A stretch of 64,000 bases of DNA, taken from contig JAMDHS010000053.1 in assembly GCA_029717555.1 (NCBI GenBank), positions 62,001 to 126,000 on the forward strand, in the 5' to 3' direction. Positions 10,560 through 21,894 of the stretch are shown here, piece by piece (positions within the stretch are counted from its first letter, which is position 1; every line of letters starts with the position of its first letter). Under the pieces are notes generated by a model. The model was not told where the DNA came from and did not search any database. It saw only the letters and a list, made by a program, of their open reading frames with translations. The translations under genes and the position numbers were made by a program. This DNA is from Peribolospora baueri (taxonomy: Eukaryota; Basidiomycota; Peribolosporomycetes; Peribolosporales; Peribolosporaceae).

Positions 10560-13500
10560 ATGGGCCTCCGCTCCTGGCTGCCCACGCCGGACTGCGTCTC
10601 CTCCGCCTCCGCCGGGTCGTGCGTCGAAGCGCGGTACCGTCAGGCCGACGACCCGCTCCTCTACTTCGTCCCCTACCTCGCCGCCCACGATCTCTCCTGG
10701 CCCTCCCTCCGCTACGCCTTCGTCCTCTGGTTCATCCTCGCCGCCGTCCTCCTCATCGTCGGCGCTTTCCATCACGCTGGTGTCGGCGAGAGGACTTGGA
10801 TCGGAGCGGTGTGGAACAAGTACGCGCTTAAGAGGCCCGTATGGAGGTTCGGTAGGGCGCTGCCCAAAGCGGCCCCCGGCGGTGGACTGACATCGCGCTC
10901 GACTACGATCCGGAGGCCGTCAGCAGCGGAGAAGCGGGTCAATGGGACGTTGGTCGTCGACGAGCACGGCCGGAAGCACCAACGCGCGCGCGCTGACCGT
11001 CAAGGATCCGACGCCCCGCTCCTTGACGCTCCTTCCTCGCACTCCTATCCCCCTCCTCCTCCAGCCAGCTTGGGCGGTCCATCTCGACCTCCATCGGGAG
11101 CTCTCGCCGCGGCGTCCAAGCGCGCGCGCACGCTCACCCTCCCCTCGCTCGCTACGACGCTCATGGTCTCCCTTTTCTTCGCCGTGCCCATCGCCCTCTG
11201 CTTCGTCGGCGCGGATTACATCAGCCCCAACGTTAGCATATGGGACGTCACCTCCAGCTTTCCCACATCCAATATCACCGCCCTCCAGGCCCAGGCGTCT
11301 GCCCATCCATCCTCGACACCCTACAGCACACTTCCGCCGCCCACCAAGTATGGCCCTTCTGCGCAGGACGGCACGGGTGCGCGGAAGCGAGCGGCTGCGC
11401 CGACAAAAGTCAGGATCACCACCGACGTCCTCCAGTACACGCTCCCCTACAAAGACTGGTGGACCGTGGGCGACCGAACCGGCCTGATCGCCTTCTCCAC
11501 CGTCCCTCTCGTCGTCCTCCTAGCGCTCAAGCAAGTCCCCTTTGCTCTCCTCGCCCTGCCCCTCTTTGCCGGAGGCTACCATTTCGATCGCCTCTCCTTC
11601 CTTCACAAGTGGGGAGGCCGACTCGTCTTCCTCCTCACCGCCGCACACGTCTGCACTTGGACCGTACAGCTTGTCATTGATAGGAAGGACGGAAAGCCTT
11701 GGGAGGGTAACCTCTGGAGCACGGCTCTCCTTCTTGGCAGGTTTCGGTGGGGCCTCGTGGTGAGTTTTGTTTATGGCTTTGTCTTTTTTACTCTCCGTCG
11801 ATGGCCATGCCTGGCGGTAGTTTGGTAGGCGATGGACGCTTCTCTCATCGCTTTCTCCCTCGCCCGTCGACGACGAGGAGCTTACTTATCGTCTTTGCTT
11901 TCTTTTGTTCTTCTCACTGCCCCACAGTCGGCAGGATTCCTTTTCCTCCTCACAGTAACGTCCATAGGCCCGATCCGAAGACGATACTACGAAGTGTTCT
12001 ACATCTCTCACGTCATCTTCGTCCTCGGTTTCCTCGTCACCGCCTGGCTACATCACCCCCCTTTCGCCTATTGGATCTACGTCTCCCTCTTCTGGTGGAT
12101 CATCGAGCGTGTCGCCCGCGCATTCAAGGTCGCCTGGGTCAATGGCTGGGGCAAGGTCGGAGAGAAGCCCCTGCCCCTCCTTGCGGAGGGTGTCAAGTCC
12201 CCCGGCGTGTACGCGCCTTCACCGTATGATAGAGCGCCCTCCGTCCCTCCTTCTCCTACATTTCCCCTTCCCAGAGGCGTCCCAGCCTCGGGGCCTTCCG
12301 GAGCACGCGTTGCAGGTGATCCGGCCAGGCCGCCTTTTGGTCAGGCGGAGCAGGACGTGCGCGCGCACATGCCTCGTCGAGCGACACGCTTGAGGAAGAG
12401 CTACGTCGCCCCGCCTCGCTCGCCGGGCGGAGCGGAGGATGAGGAGGACGTGGCGCCGGCGTACCGAAGCGTGGAGAAGGGCCAGGAAGAAGAGGAAGGA
12501 AAGATAGACGCGATCCGCATATCTGGCTACGGAGTCTTCTCGCCCGACCTCGACTCCGATGACAAGGGCGTTTTCGGCGACGACAGCCCCGGTCACAAGA
12601 AGGACGCCGGCGTCGCCCGACCTGACGCGTCGCCTTATGGCCCCTCCCTTGATCCTTCCTCTCACGGACACTCTGCAGAGATGTTACCCAACGACTCTCG
12701 CTCATTCCTCGCTAGTCACGGGCATGGCCAGGACGATGGCAGCTCGGCCTCCAAGCCTCATATCGATCGGCACCCGCTTGAAGGGGCTTCTTCGTATCAT
12801 CGGCGCCCTCGAAAGTCACTGAACTTTCTTGCCAACAAGGAAGAGGGAGATATCTCCCTCAACGGCGGCATTCGCGACGAGTACGCCGATGACGACATGC
12901 TCTCGCCTCGCTCGGCCACCTTTGGCGACGCCCACGGTTCTGCCACCGGTCTCAGCTCTTACTCCGCTTCGCCCATGCTTCCCTACCCTCAAAACGAGCC
13001 TGGCTCCCCGCGCTTTTTCCGCGAGCCCCGTTCTCCTCGCCACCTCCATCACCACCGTCCCGCGCCCACTCTCTCCGCAGACGCCGCAGCGCTGATCCGA
13101 CCGGGTTACGCCTTCGTTCAGCTCCTCCCCGGCCGAACGATCCGCATGACGTTACGCACGCCGAGGCAGATTGTGTGGAAGCCCGGACAGTACGTCAACC
13201 TCAACGTGCCCGCCGTGCGGTGGTGGGAGAGTCACCCTTTCACCATCGCTTCCGCTCACGACGCCGGCTTCCCGGGCGAGGTGGCGGGAGATGATGAGGA
13301 GGAGAGCGGGTACGGAGATGAAGAGGGCAGCGAGAAGAGCGGGAGGAAGAAGTGGCGCAAGCGTCGGAGGCGGGCGGAGGGAGAGGAGAGGACGATCGTG
13401 CTTCTCTTCCGAGCTAGACAGGGATTCACCCTCCACTTGTGGGACTATGTCCGCAGACAGCGTCTCATCCAGCTCCGCTCGGCTGCCGCAGACGCCAACG

Positions 13501-15643
13501 CCAGCGGCATGATGGATTCTGCCTCGATGCGCTCCGGCCGGGAGGGGCCTCTCCTAGGCGGGCCAGGTCGGGGTGATGGTGGCGGTGGCGGAGGAGGGGG
13601 GCTGCGCATCTCCAAGGGCGTGACGGGCGTGCACTTGCGCGCCTTCGTGGACGGACCGTATGGCTCCTCCTCCCGCGTCGCGTGGGGCGCCCACTCCACT
13701 GTGCTGATCGTCTGCGGAGGCAGCGGCATCAGCTGGGGCATGAGCATCTTGGAGCATCTATGCGCCTGCATCGCGGGCAAGGAGGCTTGGGGACGTGGCG
13801 GCAAGGGTGGCAGACAGTTCTTTACGAGGAGGATAAGGTTCATTTGGATCATCAGGGAGTTTGGTCAGTATCCGCCTCGTCCGTCCCGTCTATACACTTT
13901 GCACACTATCCGTTTGTGTGAGATTGACCGACCGACGGCCATGGTCGTTTCTTCTCCTCCAGCCCACCTCCAATGGGTCGCCTCAGCTCTCCGCCGGTGC
14001 ACCGAGATGGTCACGCCCTCGCAGCTCCAGATCGAGCTCTTCGTCACGCACATGCACAACAACCAGTTGCCCGTCGCCTCTCATCCGCGACAGCCGGTAC
14101 CAGGCTACGACGACGGCCTCGCGCCGCCATCGCCCGGATTCGCTCCGTGGGCTCGGCGTGGGACGCGTTCCCCGTCCGAGGGAGGCATGGACGCGGTAGC
14201 TGATCCAATGCAAGGCTCCTACGGCAACACCCTTCCTCCTGTCCCTACGCCCGGCGCCCGACACTCTGCTCGCTTCCCCGGCGCTCCGCTTCTTGGTCGT
14301 CCTCCCCGTCGTTCCGGTCAGTACCATGACGACGACGCCGGCGGTGACATTGGCGAACTTGGCGTCGTCGCCGCCTTTGGTCGCCCCGTCGACCCAGTAT
14401 CCTTTGTCGAAGACGACGACATGGTCGCCGACCTGACACACTTTGACGGTGAGGACGAGAGTGCGCCCACTGCGGGCGAGATGCAACTGTCGAACAGGGT
14501 GCGGAAAGAGGGCAAGCTCCGTCGCGCGCATACGAGGAGGTTGACCGCCGAGGCGCGGGGGGGAGGACGGTCAGATGGCAAGCAGGCGCCTTATCGAGCA
14601 CAACAAGATCAGCGGCTGGGACTCGCTGGCAACAAAGACATGTCTTCGCAGGCCCCCGGGCAGCCGCTGCCGTCGATGGAAGCGTTTGTCTCAGAGGTCG
14701 ACCTTCCGCACCTTCGAGAAGAGCCGGGCCCGACGACGTCCTTCCGGGACGCGGCGGACGCGCCTCGGATGCCTCAGCAAGACCTCGTCGGGCCTGATGC
14801 AAGTCGAAAAGGAGCCGGCTTTTCTGGTTCGGTGACCTGGCGAGGTGCCGCCCCTACGGATCCGTTTGGCCCTCCTCCGCCGTCGTCGTCGTCGTCGTCG
14901 TCCGGTCCGAACTGGCTCAGCGCCCCGCAAGACCGAGCGCAAGGCGGACCTTCGTCGTCGTTGCAGAACGTTTCGAAGGAGCCTCCTAGGTACCCATCCC
15001 CGTTGCCTTTGGATGATGCGGTTCGGCCCATGCCTCCTGCATCCTACGCCTACGGCGGGGCGTACGGGAGAGGCGCGCCCTCGCCAGTGCCCGGCTTCTA
15101 CCCACACATCGAGGTCCGACCGGACACGCCAGAAAGCGCACGGAGCGCGAAATGGCCGGCGGACGCGGTGTCTCTACGCGGCGGTCGGGCGTTTGCCGAC
15201 ATTGCCAGCCCGATGATGCCGATCAGCCCAATGGTGCCGATCAGCCCCATGGTTCCTGGCTTCGGCTTCGATGACGAGGACGTGAACGCCGTCCCAGATG
15301 ACGTGCCTTTTGATCTGGACGAGCAGGAGGAGAAGGACGTGAGGTTTGTTTCCGAGTGGGCCAGACCTGGACGGCCGAGGCTGGATCGGGTGTTGAGGGA
15401 GGAGGTGGAGAGGAGTCAGGGTAGGGTCATGGTCACTTGTGAGTCCGTCGGCGCGCACTCTCCTCTTCTCATCCGTCTAGAATATGGCTGATAGCTTTTC
15501 TTGTTCTCCGGTCAGCCTGCGGCCCACATTCCTTGAACACATACCTCCGCTCCATCGTCGCCAACCAGATCGACCCCAGCCGGATCCTGCGCGGTGACCT
15601 GCGCGGTCACATCAACCTTGTCACCGAGGAGTATACTTGGTAA
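10560..15643 (+). CDS. Large ferric-reductase/NADPH-oxidase-like transmembrane flavocytochrome
   Basis: Four exons, 10560-11759, 11928-13863, 13963-15438 and 15516-15643, give 1579 residues, about twice the usual length. The ATG sits in a near-ideal GCCACCATGG context. The membrane domain carries two histidine pairs, H349/H363 and H428/H442, each 14 apart on successive helices, the bis-heme pattern of the FRE/NOX superfamily. The FAD-binding motif HPFTIAS, the nucleotide-binding GGSGIS and the C-terminal CGP motif are present in order. The protein should move electrons from NADPH through FAD and two hemes across a membrane, probably to Fe(III) or Cu(II). Two low-complexity, charged or proline/serine-rich insertions are extra. 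One (about residues 480-780) lies between the last helix and the FAD domain; the other (about 1060-1500) lies inside the nucleotide-binding domain before CGP. The substrate cannot be told from sequence. Confidence 0.85.
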
Positions 15644-16230
15644 CGGTAGACGCGTCTTTTTGCTCCTTCCCTTGTCCTCTCTTTTCGCATCCCCGTCGTC
15701 ATCTCCCTTTTCCGTCCCGCCTGTGTAGACATGAACAGGTCTTTTTTTTTTTTTTTTTTTTTTTCATTTTTTCATCCCTTCTTGCACACTTCTTGGACTC
15801 TTTTCTCACTCGATCTCTTCACACCTCTCTAAGGACGTTATCTATCGTATCCGCGTTGCATCGAACTTCCCGCGCAGCCTTGCTGTTTCACTTCTGAAAC
15901 GGTCTTATCTCCCTCTTTCGGCCGCCTTTGTGCGCGATTCTCTCTTAAAACGATGGCGTCGCAATGCTCCCTCTCCGACGACCTGACTACATTCATTCAC
16001 ACGGACCTTGTGGGCCGTGGGCTTCCCATATGTACACGGTAGCGTCGCACCTCCTCGTCGGCCAGATCGAGCACTGAACTGTAGAAGGACGGAGAGAAAA
16101 AAGAGACAGGCCTACATGGATCTTTCGACCTGTCGTCCCGTTCCATCAATTCCGTCCCATCCACATCGACGGCACGGCACGGCACGGCACGGCAAACAAA
16201 CAAAAAGCAGACGGTCAGACGGTGAGACGT
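15644..16230. other. Convergent intergenic region with a T24 homopolymer
   Basis: This is 3' flanking DNA of two convergent genes. It contains a run of about 24 T at roughly 15740-15764, and five tandem GGCAC units at about 16170-16194. No ORF here has a recognisable domain. The T run lies just downstream of the reductase stop and may be part of its 3' UTR or terminator zone. Confidence 0.6.
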
Positions 16231-17589
16231 TTAGGCGGCGACGGCAGACGGTCTAGATGGCTTGGAGGCCCCGGGAGAGAGCGGCATGCCGGGCTCGGGC
16301 TGTCCCCTGACGATGGAAACGCCAGCCAGGCCGCCGTCTCGTTCCATGATCGCTTCTAGCTTGCGCATCGACTGCGACAAGGGAGGGGGGAGGGGGAGAG
16401 GGGTCGGACGGACGGACGGACGGACGCGGCGGTATACGTGCTTGTGAGATCTATAGGAAAGGAGGGGGAGGCACGTCGAACTTGGGCGCGACGCGGGGGA
16501 GTACTCACCTCGGCATCCTGTACGGACATGACCAGCTCGTCCGCTCGTATGGGCCAGACGCTCGCTTCGAAAATACCGTCCTGCGTGCGTAAAGATACGA
16601 TTTCCGGCGCCACTGACTTGTCGGGCGGCCGGGGCCGTGCGACATGTTCGGAGGCCGCCGCGTTGGCGGCGAACTGGGGCGCGACGCCTTCGGGGAGGTC
16701 GACGGCTTCGCGGTCGAGGACAAGCCGATCAAAGTCGCGCTCCTTGGCGCGCTCGGACATTTCTTCCGCAGAAGGCGCTCGCTCCACCGCCTCACGCACG
16801 ACCGTCACTTCCGGCGCTTCGCCCAAGTCGACGAGCGTCAGCTCCGCCTCCAGCACGGCTGCCTGGTGCCGGCGAAGCTCTAGATCGGCCTCGATTTGCT
16901 CCCTCCGCGCCTTTGCCTCCCGAGCGAGGCTGACGCTCTCGGTGAGCTGGGTGAGGGCAGACTCGACAGGAGGGGCGTCGACGGACTTATCGACGTGGTC
17001 CAGGAGCTCGGCGAGTGTCATGCGGGAATGAGAGTGAGACGGTCCATGGGCGGCGTCGGCGTCGAGAGCGGAGACGAGCGCTTGTTTGGCGTCCTGGAGG
17101 GCCAGGCTGGGGTCCGGCGATGGTGAAGAGAAGACATGGATGAGGACAGAAGGAAATGGAATGCGCAACGAGGGCGTGGGCGTCTTACGAAGACTCACAT
17201 CTCGGGCAACACAGACCGAGTCCGAGGCGGGGCCGAGGGCGCCGTGCCGACAAAGTCGATAGGCCTGAGGGGCCATTCCTACCACGATCGAGTGAAAAGA
17301 AGGACGACACCGTCATGTCAGCGAAGCCGCGTCGAGCATGATCCAATCCCTTCGAAACATGAAAAAGGAACTTCACCGTGCCAGGGTCGAGGAAGTGTAT
17401 CGTCTTGAGCCTCGGCAAAGGTTCCGCGCGGGCCCCCATCGTCGGCGCCGCAGCTGCGGCCCGATTCTCTTGCAGCTGAGGCCTCAAGGTGAAGGCTGTG
17501 GAAACGAAATACCTGCTGAACGTCGCTCCAGCTCGATAGCGGAGAAGCGAACGACTGAGAAGGGTGGAAGGCAGACGAGAAGAAAGCAT
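16231..17589 (-). CDS. Unrecognised mitochondrial-type protein with coiled coil
   Basis: Four exons on the minus strand, 17377-17589, 17199-17278, 16509-17106 and 16231-16371, give 343 residues in frame. The first 45 residues are rich in R, S, L and A with no acid (MLSSRLPSTLLSRSLLRYR), a good mitochondrial leader. A short segment FLDPGTEWPLRPIDFVG, rebuilt across the first intron, looks like a conserved core. The middle (about residues 140-220) is highly charged and heptad-like (SLAREAKARREQIEADLELR), so a coiled coil is likely. The C-terminus SMRKLEAIMERDGG and a proline-rich tail follow. I do not recognise the family. The frame-consistent splicing and leader make it a real gene; the function is unknown. 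It is convergent with the reductase gene. Confidence 0.7.
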
Positions 17590-18197
17590 CGTTTGTGCGT
17601 TCGACAGAAATCGTAGACGACGGCGACGGGCGATGGGCGAACGGCGACGGTCGATCCCCCCTTTAAGGAAGAGCCCCGCCCATTCCTGGCCTTTTGAGTC
17701 AGACACTGCCTTTCCCCAGATCGATGATCCTCGCGCGCGGCCCGCGACCGCACGCCAGGAAAGAGAAGGTGGCCCGAGCGTTCCTGCAAAGTCATCATCA
17801 CGTCAACGGTGCCGCAGTCGGAGCCCCGCACCGAGCCTTTCTTCGTTCGACCTTGTGCGTGTGCGGGCCGCGCTGGAAAAGAATTGGGGGTCGAACAAAT
17901 GAATTTCTAGTTCAGTCTGCTTCGTGGGTGAGTGGACAGAAAGACCGCAAGCTGTGGTGCTAAGCATCGCACCGTACGAACGAATCGTCAGCGATGAGCC
18001 ACTGCGACGGAAGCTTCCGCCGGCGATCTCGCCACGTTGCAACCTCAGACGGAAATGAAGACGTCGAACGGGCGTTGGTACGCTGGCACTCGAAGCACGT
18101 GCGATCCCATAAAGCTCTGCGTACAGGCTCGGCACAATAGGCAGATAGAAGACATACTACTAGGAAGACAGAAGATGAGAGGGAAGCCGCCGTCCGG
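17590..18197. other. Intergenic region between two minus-strand genes
   Basis: About 600 bases holding the promoter of the unknown mitochondrial-type gene and the 3' end of the SFT2 gene. No domain, repeat or RNA gene was seen. Confidence 0.4.
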
Positions 18198-19298
18198 TTA
18201 GAAAGGCAGCAAGCTGGCGCCGCCGCGGGCGATCATCCGCGAGCCGAACGCCAACGTTGTCGTACCGCCCGGGAAATCTGCGCCAGACCATGATAAAAGC
18301 GCGCGGTCAGCGACGAAGATGCGAAGCTCGCCGAGGAAAGGCCAACCAATCCCGCCGTCGCTGAAATGGGGAGAGAGAGCTCACATGCGACGATATAGCT
18401 CAAGAGCGCGGCCACCTGCACGATCGCGCAGATGAGGGTGGGAAGGTACCATCTTGGTCCGACGGCGAAGTAGATAGTGAGGGCGAGCGAGCCAAAGTAG
18501 GCTATGCTGAAAGGGAGTCGGGCGGGGGAGAGGATGTGGCGGAGGTGGGTGATCGGGCCCGAGAGGACGGAGAAGCTGTGACGGACGGAGAGGGAGAGTG
18601 TCGAGCGATGGGACGTCACAGCGATCGCAATGAGAAGAGTGCAAAATGGAATAAGGACACAGGTCACGCGGAGCATTCCCCGCTGCGAGTCCGTAGACGA
18701 CTCACCCGACCATGACCAAAAAGCTCCCTAAACTGAAGGCGAGGGCGAACTTGTGTGGGCGGATGGGCACCATGGGGAGGGTAAGGAAGGAGATCAGAAA
18801 CAACACTGCTGCGCCCGCGAGACAGGCTAGGAAGCCAAGGAAGCTGTGCAGACAATGGAGGACAACAAAGAGACAAGATCGTCAGCGGAACGGCCAAGGG
18901 CCAAGCGCCTCCTCGTGCTTTTTGGCTTACCCCGTCGAGCACTCACCGTTCCCATCTCGACAGGGCAAAATAGGCCTCCTCCTCGTTTGTCCTCTCTGAG
19001 CTCCTCAGCGGTACGTAACCGCTAATGCCGTTGGTCAAGCGGGAGAACAGGTTTGTGTTCTCGCCTGATGATTGGGTCTGCTGCGAGTCGTCCGTGCGAC
19101 CTTGGGCCCAGCGAAAGCCTACAAAAGGGCCGGTGCATGGCGCAATAGAACCAGATGAAAAGAATCAGGGACGAGTCAGGGACGAGTCAGGGACGAAAGG
19201 ATGGAGGGAAGCGTCTGCGAAGGCATGAAGCCAAGACCAGCGCACGCACCGGCCAGCTGCGCCCTGAAGCTGGACTCGGCGTTGGCATTATTAGCCAT
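18198..19298 (-). CDS. SFT2: SFT2-family Golgi/endosome vesicle transport protein
   Basis: Five exons on the minus strand, 19250-19298, 18947-19118, 18706-18843, 18385-18575 and 18198-18277, give 209 residues, the usual SFT2 size. SFT2 proteins are tetra-spanning membrane proteins that help fusion of endosome-derived vesicles with the Golgi. The rebuilt protein has FRWAQ near the start, NLFSRLTNGISGYVPL, four hydrophobic segments, LTLPMVPIRPHKFALAFSLG, RLPFSIAYFGSLALTIYFAVG, and the C-terminal FPGGTTTLAFGSRM. All of these are family marks, and several are spliced together exactly at GT-AG borders. The N-terminus is short and polar. It is divergent from the exonuclease gene. Confidence 0.93.
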
Positions 19299-19689
19299 GC
19301 CAGACAAAAGCCTCTCGATCGTTGGGTCGATATATGGGAGGCGTGCCCGAGGCGAGAGTGAGGAGGCGCGAGGTAGCTGGGGCCAAGGGTGGCGAAGAAG
19401 GAGGGAAGATGTGGTCGTCGTCGACGTCACGGCCGCCGTTCGCCAGTCCGCCGGCTCTACCACGCTTGCCGCAGCAGATACGCACCGAGCGGAGGTGAAC
19501 GAGCGCGGCTCTGGACAGAACGCCCGGGCGAAGAACAGGAAGAAGGGAACGTCTATTATAGCGGCGGCAGCGAGCAAGTCTGCCATTGTCCCTTTCCTTC
19601 TCTCTTGTCTGCCACTCGGCAGCTACCCCCACCACTCAGCACGAAGCCCCTCGTCCGTCCCGGTGCCCGATTGATCGTCGCCGCGGGTC
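19299..19689. promoter_or_regulatory. Divergent intergenic region SFT2/exonuclease
   Basis: About 390 bases between two divergent start codons, so it must hold both promoters. No TATA box or named site stands out. Confidence 0.4.
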
Positions 19690-21894
19690 ATGATACGCTT
19701 CGCTTCTTCCGTACACATCTCCTGCTCTGCCCTCCGCACGAACAACGGGATACAGCCACTTCCAATTGCCCGGCGTCTTCTTCTTCCCCCGTCGCCGTCC
19801 ACAACCGCTATGCGACCCACTGCGACTAGCTCCGCCTCGGTGGTCACGGACGCCCGCGCTCCTCTTCGCGCAGATTCGTCATGCACACATGGCTCGCTGA
19901 TTCGATTCGCCGACGAAAAGGAGGACGTCGACCTCGATTTCAACATCCAGCGCGACCCCGCAGGGAGCCGGCGAAGCTTTTCTGGCCCGGCGGTGGCGAC
20001 ACCGTTTCCATCAGTGCAGGAGAAGTTCAGCATCCCCTCAAAGAAGGGCGTGTGAGTAGTTGCTGGTGCCGTGCGCCGTCTGCTTCGTGGGTCGCCCGAT
20101 CGTCCTGGTGGCCGCGCTAGTGCTAACTGGAGATCTTGAACCGACGATCAGCCTGCCTCCTTCTTTCGTGCAACTTGCTCCACGTCGTGCCTACACCACA
20201 TTCTCTGCCGATGCACCCAAGCGCGAAGAGGCGGTAGAAGCAGCCTCGCGCGTTTACTACACCTTCCGGCATCCGGCCCGGCGGATTCCCCTTCCGGTGG
20301 AGGGCAAGACCACCGTAACTGCGCCTCGCGCGCCTGTTCTGGCTTACACGGCCAATGTGGATGAGGCGGAAGAACTGCTGCAATGTTTGAAGGGGTGAGC
20401 CGACTGCCACGTCCATTCTTCTGCCGAGTCCAAAGCTCCTGACCAGCCCCAATACCCTTGTTCACCTTTGAACCAACCCCGTCAACAATGTCGCCCTCGT
20501 TGATGTGCAAATAGCCCTCTCGGTTTTGACATGGAATGGCGGGCATCGAACCGAAGAGGAGTGGAGAATAAGACGAGCGTGGTGCAAGTGTGTGACGAGA
20601 ACTTGATCATTCTCCTTCACGTCGTTTACATGCCCTGTGAGCTGCCGGTCCCGCATTTGGTTCTGAATGGCTTGATTTTGATCGGCCTCATTCATTCGTC
20701 CTTTTTCTATTCTTTTCTAACATCCGACCCTCTTCAATGTCATCAATCCAGACTGGCCACCCACGCTTCTCTCTCTACTAAAGTCTCCCACGCGAGAAAA
20801 AGTAGGCGCCAACATTCGCGGCGACGGCCTCAAGTTAATACGCGACTTCCGGCTCCACTCGCGAGGACTCGTCGAGCTCTCCAACCTTGGTCGAGCGCTC
20901 GCACCATTGGCATATCAGCAGGGAGAAGTGGGAGACGAGGCGACGCCAACCGTGCTGGGCGACGGGAGCAAGAGGCTAATCAGCCTCCAGACGTTGGTCA
21001 AATTCTTCTTGGGGTGCGATCTGAAGAAGGACTCGGGCAAGGTCTCAGTGAGGATGGGCAATTGGAATAGGATGCCTCTCTCTCCTGACCAGCAGGAGTG
21101 TGAGTAGGAAGCAAGCCCGTGAATCTCCGAAGATATCGGCCCCGTTTCTTTCTGATGTCTTGACAAACTCTATTATTTCACTCGACCCACCAGACGCGGC
21201 TTCGGACGTATACGTTTCCCTGGAACTGTACCTCCACCTAAAGGCTCTAGTCACACAGCGGGCCAGCATACCCGCGACCAGCGCCCTAATCGAATCGTTC
21301 GAGGCGCTCACAACCAAATGCACTTTCGACTTGCAAGTGGAGAAGGAGGAGGCGGAGGCGGCGGCGATCGCGAAGGAGAAGCGCTTGGCTGAGCAGAAGG
21401 CAGCTAGGGAGGCCCGAGTGGGAGCGGGATCAATAGATCAAGGAGACGACGTGTTCGAGCCCGGATCCGGATCCGACTTGAACGGAGAAGCTGTTCGACT
21501 GGGACTGGCGAGGGGCGCAGATGCGGGCCATGCGAAACTGCTCTCCCCACAGCGAGCGCTGAATATGTTCCTGTCGGGCAAAACGCTTCGCGAGGTGGCG
21601 GCGACGATGCGATACCGGGACCCTCTGCGCTTGACCACCGTCGTGAGGTACGTCCTCGACACGGTCGATGCAGAGCTCTCCAGCGAGGACGGAGGAGTCG
21701 ATGTCGTCGCGGCATCGTGGGGAAAGAAGGACGCAGAGCGGTTCGTGCGCGAGGTCGAGCAGGAGGCGGAAGTCATCTTCTTGATCAAGAGAAAAAAGTT
21801 TCGCGCCATCATGGATCAGATGAGGATTATCGCCGACTTGCCACCGGCATCTACAATGGCGGCGACTTCGGGAGAAGGGCGACCGTGGGTTTGA
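19690..21894 (+). CDS. DEDDy-type 3'-5' exonuclease with C-terminal helical/HTH-like extension
   Basis: Five exons, 19690-20051, 20152-20394, 20515-20636, 20752-21099 and 21194-21894, give 591 residues. The exonuclease fold of the WRN/RNase D type is rebuilt across introns: motif I GFDMEW (D207, E209), motif II GANIRGDG (D267), motif III YAASD (Y359, D363). All four metal-binding acids are present, so it should be active on nucleic acid ends. The N-terminus (MIRFASSVHISCSALR) is basic and could target mitochondria; a second ATG at 19810 would remove it. After residue 385 comes a charged helix, then SPQRALNMFLSGKTLREVAATM, which resembles the helix-turn-helix tail of some RecQ/WRN-type proteins. 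The substrate is unknown. Confidence 0.85.

Noticed and set aside
14845-15107. Arginine-rich frames around 14.8-15.1 kb
   Set aside because: They read the TCG/CGT triplet stretch of the reductase insertion in other frames and are not independent genes.
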